Below, one piece after another: positions 54,738 to 64,000 of a DNA stretch of 64,000 bases. Made by a program: the position numbers and the translations under genes. Below the pieces are notes generated by a model. The model searched no databases, was not told the origin of the DNA, and was given only the letters and a program-made list of their open reading frames with translations. How positions within the stretch are numbered: position 1 is the first letter of the stretch; every line of letters begins with the position of its first letter. This DNA comes from Trinickia dabaoshanensis (lineage in GTDB: Bacteria; Pseudomonadota; Gammaproteobacteria; Burkholderiales; Burkholderiaceae): assembly GCF_002879885.1 (NCBI RefSeq), contig NZ_PNYA01000005.1, forward strand, positions 186,001-250,000, given 5' to 3'.

Positions 54738-55121
54738 CGATGATGCTCCTCATGCAGTGGACACGCGAAGCTCCGACACCGGCCAGTACCGTGCAGTTCC
54801 TTGCGGCGTGGCCACTTCGGCGACGTGGCCGCGAACGCAGCGAGCGAAGCAACGATCGCATTCGTCGGACAACTGCTCAAAGTGTAGTGCATGGCTCGCC
54901 GGACGCGCAGGGTTCATTGCAGCGCTGGCCAACCGGCCAAGTGCCTCACCGATCGGCCAACGCTCGCCGCTCGGATGGAGGTGGGGCCAGCAAAGCTTGC
55001 CGCATCGGCATATCATGGCGCGCGCAGCGCTATGCTGTGCGCCGTCCGTGCGCCGCCGGGTCCCACGCTTTAGGCCCGATCGTTCGAAAACGCCCTGTCC
55101 GGGAAGAAGGAAAAACTCGAC
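54738..55121. promoter_or_regulatory. Divergent gap between S53 peptidase and DUF1993 genes
   Basis: The gap is 384 bp between divergent genes. GAAGGAAAAA shortly before 55122 is a probable ribosome site for the DUF1993 gene. I see no dyad, repeat or gene of note in the remainder, which must hold both promoters. Confidence 0.4.
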
Positions 55122-55631
55122 ATGTCTCTGTCTATTTACGAAGCTTCAGTGCCCGTTTTCACGCGCGGGCTGACGAACCTGCGCGCCGTACTGCAAAAGG
55201 CGCACGATCATGCGCTGACGAAGCACTTCGAGCCCTCGATCCTGCTTTCGAGCCGGCTCTACCCCGATATGCATCCGCTGACCCGGCAAGTGCAAATCGC
55301 ATCGGATGCCGCGAAGTTCTGCATCTCGCGTCTGGCGGGCGTCGAGCCCCCGAAATACGACGACACCGAGCAGACCTTCGACGAGTTGTATGAGCGGATC
55401 GACAAGACGATCGCGTATTTGAAAGGCTTCGATGCGTCGAAGCTCGAAGGCAGCGAATCGCGCACGGTCACGTTGACCGTGCCGAGCGGCAAGCACGAAT
55501 TTATCGGACAGGTCTATCTACTGCACTTCGCGCTACCGAACTTCTTTTTCCATCTGACGACCAGCTACGCGATCTTGCGTCACAACGGCGTCGAACTCGG
55601 CAAGTTCGACTACCTGGGGCGCATGGCCTAG
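55122..55631 (+). CDS. DUF1993 family protein
   Basis: This 169-residue cytoplasmic protein matches the DUF1993 family by its start (MSLSIYEASVPVFTRGLTNLRAVLQKA) and by PDMHPLTRQVQIASDAAKFC and LPNFFFHLTTSYAILRHNGVELGKFDYLG. The fold resembles the four-helix DinB-like proteins, in which such His positions may bind metal. Role unknown. It is convergent with a LysE exporter gene; the 55-bp gap contains GC-rich complementary arms. Confidence 0.85.
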   Translation: MSLSIYEASVPVFTRGLTNLRAVLQKAHDHALTKHFEPSILLSSRLYPDMHPLTRQVQIASDAAKFCISRLAGVEPPKYDDTEQTFDELYERIDKTIAYLKGFDASKLEGSESRTVTLTVPSGKHEFIGQVYLLHFALPNFFFHLTTSYAILRHNGVELGKFDYLGRMA

Positions 55632-55686
55632 CGCAGTTGGCGGGCCGGCGGCGGCGAGCACCGCCTCGCACATGGCCGCCGCCCGC

Positions 55687-56325
55687 TCAATCGAGCGACA
55701 GGCGCACCGCGAAGCCGATCAAAGCGGCGGAGAAAGTCCAGCGCTGCAGCGTTTGGGCCAGCGGATACTTGCGCAGCACGGTGGAGATGCGCGCTGCCCC
55801 GAGCGCGTAAAGCGTATCGAACAGCGCCCCGACGATCACGAGCACCACGCCGAGTTCAGTCACCTGCAGCGCGACGGGTCCCGTGGCCGGACGGATGAAC
55901 TGAGGCAACAGCACCGAGCAGAAAAGCAGTGCCTTCGGATTGAGCAGGTTCGTCAACAGACCCTTCAAGAACGTCTGACGCAAGGCAGCGCCCTCGCCGG
56001 CCGACGCCGCGCGCTCGCCCGCCGGCGCCAGCGCGAACAGCGGCGAACGGAAAATTTGGACCGCGACGTAGGCCAAGTACAGCGCCCCGCCGTAACGCAC
56101 GACTTCGTACAGCCAAGGCGCGGCTTTGAGCAGCGCCGCGACCCCGCACGCGGAGAGCGTGACGTACGTTGCCCGCGAGAGTGCGAGACCGCAGGCGGCG
56201 GTTAGTCCCTCGCGCGGCCCTCGCGCGATGCTGGTTTGGAGAATCAGCGCCATGTCGGGGCCGGGAATCGCATAGACGACGATCAATGCGGCGACGAAGG
56301 CAATCAACAAGTCGACGGAAACCAC
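55687..56325 (-). CDS. LysE family amino-acid/metabolite exporter
   Basis: A 212-residue inner-membrane protein with five or six membrane segments. VYAIPGPDMALILQTSIARGPREGLTAACGLALS near the N-terminus and LTNLLNPKALLFC are LysE/RhtB family signatures. The substrate (amino acid or homoserine lactone type) cannot be told. It starts at GTG 56325. The 233-bp gap upstream separates it from the aldehyde dehydrogenase gene on the same strand. Confidence 0.87.
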   Translation of the reverse strand: MVSVDLLIAFVAALIVVYAIPGPDMALILQTSIARGPREGLTAACGLALSRATYVTLSACGVAALLKAAPWLYEVVRYGGALYLAYVAVQIFRSPLFALAPAGERAASAGEGAALRQTFLKGLLTNLLNPKALLFCSVLLPQFIRPATGPVALQVTELGVVLVIVGALFDTLYALGAARISTVLRKYPLAQTLQRWTFSAALIGFAVRLSLD

Positions 56326-56558
56326 GGCAACCCCGATATCGTTAGTACTGGCTGGAAACGATATTTTGCCGCTGGAGGTCGAGCGATTTTCGGCGAAGTA
56401 ACCGCCTTATTCGACAAAAACGAGGTCTTTCCTCCATCGAATCAGGGATATCAGTTGATTTTCCCGCCAATCAGCATCGAGCGCGGCGCCTTGGCGCCTC
56501 AGCGCTTCAAGCGTCGCGCTCGAGAAGCGGCCCGCGGCCGCTCGCTGTCGCTAACCGA
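56326..56558. other. Gap between LysE and aldehyde dehydrogenase genes
   Basis: The gap holds no gene. A hairpin GCGGCC-CGC-GGCCGC (56527-56541) lies 18 bp past the aldehyde dehydrogenase stop and may end that transcript, but no U tract follows. The left part, poorer in GC, presumably carries the LysE promoter. Confidence 0.35.
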
Positions 56559-58016
<1,458 letters not shown>

Positions 58017-58029
58017 TTAGGCAATGAGG

Positions 58030-58051
58030 TTTTTGCGTACATCGTCAAAAA
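58030..58051. promoter_or_regulatory. Dyad TTTTTG-N10-CAAAAA in the divergent gap
   Basis: A perfect 6-10-6 inverted repeat lies in the 131-bp gap between the aldehyde dehydrogenase and the ArsR-type regulator, followed by GATATAAGAT, a plausible -10 element for the rightward operon. It may be the operator of the adjacent regulator. Confidence 0.4.
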
Positions 58052-58135
58052 GCGATATAAGATTCTACCAACGACGATCGATTTGCGCTGCCCCGTGCAT
58101 TCCGTGCGGGGACGCGATCGTCCGATGTGTCCGAC

Positions 58136-58438
58136 ATGACGATAGATATCGATGCCATCCACAAGGCACTCGCGAATCCCGTGCGGCGCGAAATTCTCGC
58201 GTGGCTCAAGGAACCGAGCGCCTACTTCGCCGAGCAAGAGCTGCCGCTCGATTGCGGCGTTTGCGTCGGGCAGATCAACGCGCGCTGCGGATTATCGCAG
58301 TCGACGGTGTCTGCCCACCTCGCCACGCTACAAAGCGCGGGGCTCGTGACCGTGAAGCGGATCGGCCAGTGGAGCTTTTTCAAGCGAAACGACGCCGTCA
58401 TCGAGGCCTTTCTCGCATCGCTGCACGACGAACTTTGA
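58136..58438 (+). CDS. ArsR-type winged-helix regulator with CxxC
   Basis: From ATG 58136 the protein has 100 residues (GTG 58127 would add three). It is an ArsR/SmtB-like HTH: AIHKALANPVRREILAWLKEP, then CGLSQSTVSAHLATLQSAGLVTVKRIGQWSFFKR. Cysteines in LDCGVC and a third in NARCGL lie near the recognition helix and may sense metals or electrophiles. It probably controls the ene-reductase and SDR genes that follow on the same strand, as seen with NemR-NemA systems although the family differs. Confidence 0.85.
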   Translation: MTIDIDAIHKALANPVRREILAWLKEPSAYFAEQELPLDCGVCVGQINARCGLSQSTVSAHLATLQSAGLVTVKRIGQWSFFKRNDAVIEAFLASLHDEL

Positions 58439-58545
58439 GGCGTATCCCGTCTGAACGTTCGCCGGCAGTCCAATCGATTGTGCTCGCGTTTGTACCGTAC
58501 CGCGGCCCGCGTGTTCGCGCGCCGCGTTCATAAGGAAAACTTGCC

Positions 58546-59604
58546 ATGCCTAACTTGTTCGATCCGCTCATCGTCGGCGACCTGACTTTGCCGAACCGCA
58601 TCATCATGGCGCCGCTCACGCGGCAGCGCGCCGGCAACGAACGCCTGCCCAACGCTTTGATGGGGCAGTATTACGCCGAGCGCGCGTCGGCCGGCCTCAT
58701 CCTCAGCGAGGCGACCTCCGTCACGCCGCAAGGGATCGGCTACGCCGATACCCCCGGTATCTGGTCCGACGAGCAAGTGGCCGGGTGGAAGATCGTGACC
58801 GATGCCGTGCACGCGGCGGGCGGCCGCATCTTCTTGCAGTTGTGGCACGTCGGGCGCGTATCCGATCCGATCTTCCTGAACGGCGAGTTGCCCGTTGCGC
58901 CGAGCGCGATCGCCCCGAGCGGCCATGTCAGCCTGGTCCGCCCGCAGCGGCCTTTCGTGACGCCGCGCGCGCTCGAACTCGATGAGATCCGCGATGTCGT
59001 CGCCGCCTTCCGCAAGGGCGCGGAAAACGCGAAGGCCGCGGGCTTCGACGGCGTCGAAGTGCACGGCGCCAACGGTTATTTGCTCGATCAGTTCCTGCAA
59101 GACAGCACCAATAAGCGGACCGACGCTTACGGCGGCCCGATCGAGAACCGCGCACGGCTCTTGCTCGAGATCGTCGACGAATGTATCGCCGTTTGGGGCG
59201 CCGCCCGTGTCGGCGTGCACTTGGCACCACGCGGGGACGCCCATACGATGGGCGATTCGAACCCGGCCGAGACGTTCGGCTACGTGGCGCGCGAACTCGG
59301 CAAGCGGCACATCGCGTTCATCTGCGCGCGCGAATCGCTCGGCGAGAACCGCCTCGGGCCGCTGCTGAAGCAAGCGTTCGGCGGCGTCTACATCGCCAAC
59401 GAGAAGTTCACGAAGGAGAGCGCGCAGCAAACGCTCGACGCGGGCGAGGCCGACGCCGTCGCATGGGGCCAGCTTTTCATCGCGAACCCCGATTTGCCGA
59501 CGCGCTTCAAGCTCGACGCTCCGCTGAACAAACCGAACCCCGAGACGTTTTACGCGAAGGGGCCCGAAGGCTACGTCGATTATCCGGCGCTCGAAACGGC
59601 TTGA
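58546..59604 (+). CDS. nemA: Old yellow enzyme family alkene reductase (NemA-like)
   Basis: This is a 352-residue FMN-dependent (beta/alpha)8 enzyme. PNRIIMAPLTRQRAG, the barrel motif LQLWHVGRVSDP, the substrate-binding pair in VEVHGANGYLLDQFLQDSTNKRTDAYGG and the phosphate loop near GGVYIANEKF fit NemA/OYE enzymes. They reduce activated C=C bonds (N-ethylmaleimide, nitro esters, enones) with NADPH. It follows the regulator gene by 107 bp and precedes an SDR gene by 6 bp, so the cluster likely detoxifies electrophiles. Confidence 0.9.
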   Translation: MPNLFDPLIVGDLTLPNRIIMAPLTRQRAGNERLPNALMGQYYAERASAGLILSEATSVTPQGIGYADTPGIWSDEQVAGWKIVTDAVHAAGGRIFLQLWHVGRVSDPIFLNGELPVAPSAIAPSGHVSLVRPQRPFVTPRALELDEIRDVVAAFRKGAENAKAAGFDGVEVHGANGYLLDQFLQDSTNKRTDAYGGPIENRARLLLEIVDECIAVWGAARVGVHLAPRGDAHTMGDSNPAETFGYVARELGKRHIAFICARESLGENRLGPLLKQAFGGVYIANEKFTKESAQQTLDAGEADAVAWGQLFIANPDLPTRFKLDAPLNKPNPETFYAKGPEGYVDYPALETA

Positions 59605-59610
59605 ACGCAT

Positions 59611-60369
59611 ATGGCAGGTAACGCCCATCTGGTCACCCGGGCCATTGTCACCGGGCACACGCGCGGCCTCGGAGCGGCGCTCGTCGAGGCCTTGCGCGAG
59701 CGCGGCATCGATGTGCTCGGCCTGGCGCGCTCGCGAAGTGCGCCACGCCCGGACGCGGCCGCATTGCCGGGCCGCTTCGAACAAGTCGAACTCGATTTGT
59801 CCGATAGCGGCGCGCTCGCGCAATGGTTGGCGGGCGATACGCTCGCCGCGTTCGTGGCGGGCGCCGAGCGCGCCCTGCTCGTGAACAACGCGGGAACGGT
59901 CGCGCCGATCGGACCTTGCGCCGTTCAGCAGCCGGCCGACGTCGCCCGCGCCGTGGCGCTCAACGTCGCCGCGCCGCTGATGCTCTCGAGCGCGTTCTCG
60001 CGCGCCACGGCCGGCTTGAACGACCGGCGCATCGCGCACATTTCGAGCGGTGCGGCGCGCAATCCGTACGCGGGCTGGAATATCTATTGCGCGACGAAAG
60101 CCGCACTGGATCACCATGCGCGAGCCGTTGCGCTGGACGGCGAGCCGGCGCTGCGCATGGCGAGCGTGGCGCCCGGCGTCGTCGACACTGACATGCAAGG
60201 CGAAATCCGCGCGACCGACGAGGCGCGCTTTCCGCAACGCGAGCGTTTCGCCGAAATGAAGCGAGCCGGGCAATTGACCTCGCCCAAGGAGGCGGCGGGA
60301 AAATTGGTCGACTACCTGTTGTCCGAGGCTTTCGGTCAAGCACCGACAGCCGATATCCGCTCGGTGTAA
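59611..60369 (+). CDS. Short-chain dehydrogenase/reductase
   Basis: The protein has 252 residues. Its N-terminal motif TGHTRGLG, NNAG, serine in HISSGAA and an intact YxxxK (YCATK) define an active classical SDR. Similarity in layout to sepiapterin/benzil reductases is an impression. It starts 6 bp after the ene-reductase stop, so both act in one transcript, perhaps reducing a carbonyl group produced or exposed by NemA. Confidence 0.85.
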   Translation: MAGNAHLVTRAIVTGHTRGLGAALVEALRERGIDVLGLARSRSAPRPDAAALPGRFEQVELDLSDSGALAQWLAGDTLAAFVAGAERALLVNNAGTVAPIGPCAVQQPADVARAVALNVAAPLMLSSAFSRATAGLNDRRIAHISSGAARNPYAGWNIYCATKAALDHHARAVALDGEPALRMASVAPGVVDTDMQGEIRATDEARFPQRERFAEMKRAGQLTSPKEAAGKLVDYLLSEAFGQAPTADIRSV

Positions 60370-60482
60370 CGCAGCGAGCGGCGAGGGCGGGCATCGCGCC
60401 CCGCCCTCGCATCGGCGATCATCGGCGATAATCGAGGCCCAGTACCGCACGCTTGGCGCCTCGTTCGCCGTCTATCGATTCC

Positions 60483-62228
60483 ATGAGCAAGCCCGGCAGC
60501 CCACGCCATATCGACAACCTGCTTCGCGAAGCGCTCGAGCTTCAGCAAAACGGCGCCCTCGGCGAAGCGGAAACCGCCTATCGCGAGATCCTCGCCCTGC
60601 GCCCGCGCCACTTCGACGCGCTGCAACTTCTGGGCGCCTTGGCCCTGCAATCGAAGCAGTACGAGGAAGGCATCGCCCTTCTCACCCGAGCGCTTGCGAT
60701 CGACGCGAGGCAAGCCCCCGTGCATTCGAACCTGGCGTTCGCGCTGAACGCGGTCGGACGCCACGACGCGGCACTCGCGGCGGCCAACCGTGCACTCGCG
60801 TTGAAAAGCGGCTTCGTCGATGCGCTGAACAATCGCGGGGTCGCTCTGGCCGGCTTGAATCGGCCCGGCGAAGCGCTCGAGAGTTTCGACAAAGCGCTCG
60901 CGGCCAAACCCGAGTTTCCCGAGGCGTGGAGCAACCGCAGTTGCGCGCTGCGCGATTTGGGACTGCCCGAACAAGCGCTCGACAGTTGCGACAAAGCGCT
61001 GGCACTGCGCCCAAACTATGCCGAGGCGTGGAGCAATCGCGCCAATGCGCTGTCCGATCTGAACCGGCCGCTGGAGGCCCAACAAAGTTACGAGCGTGCG
61101 CTGGCATCGGCGTCCAATTTCGTCGACGCTTGGAACAATCTGGGCCTCACGTTCGTCGATATGAACCGGCATGCCGATGCGCTCGCGTCGTACGAACGCG
61201 CACTGTCGCTCGCTCCCGATTCAGCCGAAACGCACTGGAATCGCGCGCTTTGCTTGCTGCAGATGGGCGAGCTCGCCCCCGGCTTTGCCGAATACGAATG
61301 GCGCTGGCAACGCAAACGCATCGCACCGAGCCAGCGCGTGTTCGATGCGCCGCTGTGGCTCGGCGATGCACCGCTCGGCGGCAAGACGATCTTGCTTCAC
61401 GCCGAACAGGGCCTCGGCGACACATTGCAGTTTTGCCGCTATGCCACGCTGGTCGCGAAGCAAGGCGCGCGGGTCGTGCTGGAGGTGCAGCCCGAACTCG
61501 AACGTCTGCTTGCCGGGCTCGCGGGTGTGGACGAACTCGTGAGAGCGGGCGAACCGCTCCCGGCCTTCGATTACCATTGCCCTCTTCTGAGCCTGCCGCT
61601 CGCACTCGGCACGAGCGTGTCGACGATTCCGGCCGACACGCCATACCTATTCGCCGACCCTCGAGCGTCGGCGCAATGGCGCGCACGAATCGAGGCGGCA
61701 ACGCATCGGCCGATGAAGAAGGTGGGCCTCGTATGGGCCGGAGGGCATCGTCCCCACGTCCCCGAATTGCGAAAGAACGACGCACGCCGCTCACTGAGCG
61801 TCGATCGGTTCGCGCCGATCCTCGAGGTGCCGGGGGTGCAGTTCTTTAGCCTGCAAAAGGGCGAGAAAGCCGAGCGGCAGCTGAGCGAGTTGCGCGAGCG
61901 CAATGAAGCGAGCCGCAGCATCATCGATTGGACCGGCGAGTTCAGCGATTTCGCCGATACGGCCGCGCTCGTCGCGAACCTCGACCTGGTCATCTCCGTC
62001 GATACATCGACCGCGCACCTGGCCGGCGCCATGAACAAACCCGTGTGGATCTTGAACCGCCTCGATACCTGCTGGCGCTGGATGCTAGAGCGCGAGGACA
62101 GCCCGTGGTATCCGAGCGCGCGGTTGTTCCGCCAACAGAGCCTCGGCGAGTGGGATAGCGTCATCGAAGACGTCAAGCGGAGTTTGGCCGCGCTCGCATC
62201 GGAGCAGGCGGAGATCGCCCAGCGCTGA
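60483..62228 (+). CDS. TPR protein with glycosyltransferase-like C-terminus
   Basis: The 581-residue protein has seven or so tetratricopeptide repeats (about residues 10-255, with repeated A-x-S-N-R-A-x-A-L and ALALRPNYAEAW units) and a C-terminal domain (about 290-570). That domain resembles glycosyltransferase family 9/41-type Rossmann folds: LLHAEQGLGDTLQFCRYATLV, GLVWAGG and LVISVDTSTAHLAGAMNKPVWILN. ATG 60483 is preferred over an upstream TTG. Such proteins occur in polysaccharide and glycoprotein pathways; donor and acceptor are unknown. There are no glycan genes next to it. Confidence 0.82.
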   Translation: MSKPGSPRHIDNLLREALELQQNGALGEAETAYREILALRPRHFDALQLLGALALQSKQYEEGIALLTRALAIDARQAPVHSNLAFALNAVGRHDAALAAANRALALKSGFVDALNNRGVALAGLNRPGEALESFDKALAAKPEFPEAWSNRSCALRDLGLPEQALDSCDKALALRPNYAEAWSNRANALSDLNRPLEAQQSYERALASASNFVDAWNNLGLTFVDMNRHADALASYERALSLAPDSAETHWNRALCLLQMGELAPGFAEYEWRWQRKRIAPSQRVFDAPLWLGDAPLGGKTILLHAEQGLGDTLQFCRYATLVAKQGARVVLEVQPELERLLAGLAGVDELVRAGEPLPAFDYHCPLLSLPLALGTSVSTIPADTPYLFADPRASAQWRARIEAATHRPMKKVGLVWAGGHRPHVPELRKNDARRSLSVDRFAPILEVPGVQFFSLQKGEKAERQLSELRERNEASRSIIDWTGEFSDFADTAALVANLDLVISVDTSTAHLAGAMNKPVWILNRLDTCWRWMLEREDSPWYPSARLFRQQSLGEWDSVIEDVKRSLAALASEQAEIAQR

Positions 62229-62255
62229 CGCGGGCGTGGGGCGCTCCCGCTTCGC

Positions 62256-63227
62256 TCAGCGTGCCGCGCGCGGTTGCGCGAATTGTTGACGGTAGGCCGC
62301 GGGGCTCGTCAGCGCAATGCGCCGGAAATGCCGGCGCAGGGATTCCTCCGAGCCGAAACCGGCCCGCTGCGCGATGACCGAGATCGATAAACGCGGCCGC
62401 GTCTCGAGCATGTCCTTCGCCAACGCGACGCGTTCACGGATCAACCAATCGTAGGGGCCGAGCCCCGTTGCCTCGCGAAAGCGCCTTTGCAATGTTCTCG
62501 CGCTCATCGACGCGCGCCGCGCCAGCGACTCGACGGTATGCTCGGCTGCCGCATGCGCGCGCATCCAATCGATCAAGCGAGCGAGCCGCCCGCCGTCGTC
62601 TTCGGGCGGCATCGGCCGCGGGACGAACTGCGCTTGCCCGCCGTCGCGATGCGGCGGCACCACGAGCCGTTGAGCCACCCGATTCGCCACCGCCGCGCCG
62701 TGGTCGCGCCGCACGAGATGCAGCAGCATATCGAGGCCCGCCGCCGACCCCGCCGACGTCATCACGGCACCCTCATCGACATAGAGCGCATCGGGCTCGA
62801 CGCGTAGCGCCGGATAACGGGCTTTGAGTTTTTCGGCGTAGCGCCAGTGCGTGGTGACCGTTTTGCCGTCCAATACACCGGCCGCCGCGAGCACGAAAAC
62901 GCCCGAACAAATCGAGCATAACCTCGCGCCTCGACGCGCCGCCGCGCGCAGTTTGCGCAGCAGCGGCTCCGGCGGCGCCTCGTCCGCGTCACGCCAACCG
63001 GGTATGACGATCGTGTCCGCACGATCGAGCAGTTTGAGCGTGTACGGCGCAAAGAGGGTAATTCCGCCCGCCGCGTGAATCGGCCCGTCTTCAGCGGCGC
63101 AAACGGCGAATCGATACCACGGCACCTCGAGTTCGGGGCGCGGTAACGCAAACAGTTCGACGACGCAGCCGAACTCGAAGGTGCAGAGCCGATCGTATGC
63201 GACGGCCACGACGAGATGAGATTGCAT
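62256..63227 (-). CDS. AraC-family regulator with DJ-1/PfpI domain (FtrA-like)
   Basis: At 323 residues it has an N-terminal DJ-1/PfpI domain (about 1-185, with the nucleophile-elbow cysteine in LCSICSGVFVLAAAGVLDG and a histidine in TTHWRYAEKL) and a C-terminal AraC HTH (about 215-320, ESLARRASMSARTLQRRFREATGLGPYDWLIRERV). GATase-like AraC regulators of the FtrA type often sit opposite a rhodanese gene, as here, suggesting that they control it. Confidence 0.88.
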   Translation of the reverse strand: MQSHLVVAVAYDRLCTFEFGCVVELFALPRPELEVPWYRFAVCAAEDGPIHAAGGITLFAPYTLKLLDRADTIVIPGWRDADEAPPEPLLRKLRAAARRGARLCSICSGVFVLAAAGVLDGKTVTTHWRYAEKLKARYPALRVEPDALYVDEGAVMTSAGSAAGLDMLLHLVRRDHGAAVANRVAQRLVVPPHRDGGQAQFVPRPMPPEDDGGRLARLIDWMRAHAAAEHTVESLARRASMSARTLQRRFREATGLGPYDWLIRERVALAKDMLETRPRLSISVIAQRAGFGSEESLRRHFRRIALTSPAAYRQQFAQPRAAR

Positions 63228-63344
63228 GGCGCGATGTTACCGGATATTGACGATTGCGCCACTGCCCGCATACGAGCGGGAACGCGATAATGCCTGTGCG
63301 TTCCCACTCATCGCCCCATCGGCAAACGAGGACAAGAGGCAATC

Positions 63345-63812
63345 ATGCAGAACTCATCGGCCGTCACCGCCATCGCCCCCGCGCCCAGCGAAGCCGCGCT
63401 TGCCCATTTCGAAGCGTCGATGCGTTTCGAAACCGATTGTTCCGACGTGCACGACGCGCTCGTCGTCAAAGGCCAGCGCGATTTCGTGTTGCTCGATGTT
63501 CGAAGCCCCGCCCTGTTCGCCGCGGGGCACGTACCCGGCGCGATCAACTTGCCCCACGGCAAAATCATCGCATCGAAGCTCGCGCAATACGCGCCCGAGA
63601 CGATCTTCGTCACGTATTGCGCCGGGCCTCACTGCAACGGCGCAACCCGTGGCGCGATACGGCTGGCGAAGCTCGGACGCCCCGTCAAAATCATGATCGG
63701 AGGCGTAACGGGCTGGCTCGACGAAGGCTTCGCGCTCGCGACCGCGGCCGAAGCGCGGCCTCAAGCGCCTGGCGCGATCAGGCCGCTAGCAACGTCGCCA
63801 GCTCACGAGTGA
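63345..63812 (+). CDS. Rhodanese-like sulfurtransferase
   Basis: This 155-residue single-domain rhodanese starts after AGAGGC. LLDVRSPALFAAGHVPGAINLPHGKI is the CDC25/rhodanese substrate loop region, and the active-site loop is YCAGPHCNGATR with catalytic Cys92. It diverges from the FtrA-like gene. Its 3' end overlaps the convergent DapA-family gene by 35 bp. Confidence 0.87.
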   Translation: MQNSSAVTAIAPAPSEAALAHFEASMRFETDCSDVHDALVVKGQRDFVLLDVRSPALFAAGHVPGAINLPHGKIIASKLAQYAPETIFVTYCAGPHCNGATRGAIRLAKLGRPVKIMIGGVTGWLDEGFALATAAEARPQAPGAIRPLATSPAHE

Positions 63813-64000
63813 GCGCATCGCTCGCAGGCATCATCGGCGCGCGCAACTCGTTGGCGATCCGACCTTGGACAGCCAGCGCGGCCTTCACGGGCGCCGGGTT
63901 CGGCTCGGACACGAGTGCGCGCAAGAGCGGCGCCAGTTCGTGGTAAATCGCGCGGCCTTGCGCGAGATCGCCACGCGCAAGCGCCGCGTGCATCGCGACG
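63778..64000 (-). CDS. DapA-family protein, 5' part missing
   Basis: Only about 74 C-terminal residues are present, because the gene runs off the right edge. RAIYHELAPLLRALVSEPNPAPVKAALAVQGRIANELRAPMMPAS is the typical C-terminal helix region of 4-hydroxy-tetrahydrodipicolinate synthase and its paralogues. The Schiff-base lysine and substrate loops lie outside the window, so the reaction cannot be decided. It overlaps the rhodanese gene on the other strand. Confidence 0.75.
   Translation of the reverse strand, partial: VAMHAALARGDLAQGRAIYHELAPLLRALVSEPNPAPVKAALAVQGRIANELRAPMMPASDALTRELATLLAA

Noticed and set aside
54551-55393. Rightward frame across the S53/DUF1993 gap
   Set aside because: It overlaps both real genes in other frames, is Arg/Ala/Pro-rich, and has no recognisable domain.
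58528-60450. 640-codon antisense frame opposite the ene-reductase and SDR genes
   Set aside because: Arg/Ala-rich shadow of two well-identified genes with no motif of its own.

Overview
The window is high-GC DNA from a betaproteobacterium, most likely of the Burkholderia sensu lato group. Supporting signs are the H-NS protein of the short BpH1 type, the abundance of LysR regulators and two-component systems, an oxidative L-arabinose pathway of the Azospirillum/Burkholderia kind, and a PlpD-type patatin. There is no insertion sequence, phage, CRISPR array, tRNA or rRNA, and the region reads as chromosomal or chromid accessory and core-accessory DNA. About fifty genes are supported.

Region 1 (1-11.5 kb) is a pentose locus. 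A sugar-acid dehydratase (cut by the left edge) diverges from a YtfQ/YtfR/YtfT/YjfF-type ABC importer, an L-2-keto-3-deoxyarabonate dehydratase, an L-arabinose 1-dehydrogenase and a second importer of the AraFGH type. Together they take L-arabinose in and oxidise it to alpha-ketoglutaric semialdehyde. The final-step enzyme, a likely alpha-ketoglutaric semialdehyde dehydrogenase, lies about 45 kb away at 56.6-58.0 kb. The lactonase is not seen.

Region 2 (11.5-22.7 kb) has a Spy-like periplasmic protein with a Gly/Met repeat, and a DUF4118 / alpha-beta hydrolase / MipA set on the opposite strand. A CRP/FNR-type dyad sits between them. After these comes a six-gene block: OprB-type porin, beta-propeller, Tat-exported EfeB/DyP peroxidase, and ferric-iron ABC importer (binding protein, fused permease, ATPase). 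A perfect 19-bp palindrome resembling a Fur box precedes it. I read the block as one iron-acquisition operon.

Region 3 (22.7-33.5 kb) holds an unassigned protein, a nearly 1-kb AT-enriched gap, an EF-G-like GTPase, two MFS transporters with LysR regulators, an SDR protein whose catalytic tyrosine is replaced, a tautomerase, and a membrane-anchored unknown.

Region 4 (33.5-50.5 kb) is rich in signalling. It has a QseBC/PmrAB-like pair with a PmrA-type box and a strong terminator, a degenerate GGDEF protein, and a DUF4136 lipoprotein. It continues with a CHASE2 kinase + LysM/FecR protein + divergent response regulator, a PlpD-type patatin/barrel protein, a 1039-aa hybrid kinase with an ANR/FNR box upstream, and an RstAB-like pair whose kinase has almost no periplasmic loop.

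Region 5 (50.5-64 kb) holds H-NS, tandem S10 and S53 peptidases, DUF1993, a LysE exporter, the aldehyde dehydrogenase, an ArsR-type regulator with an ene-reductase and SDR, a TPR/glycosyltransferase-like protein, an FtrA-like regulator opposite a rhodanese, and the 3' end of a DapA-family gene. All identifications are from reading the sequence and from memory of protein families; no database search was made.
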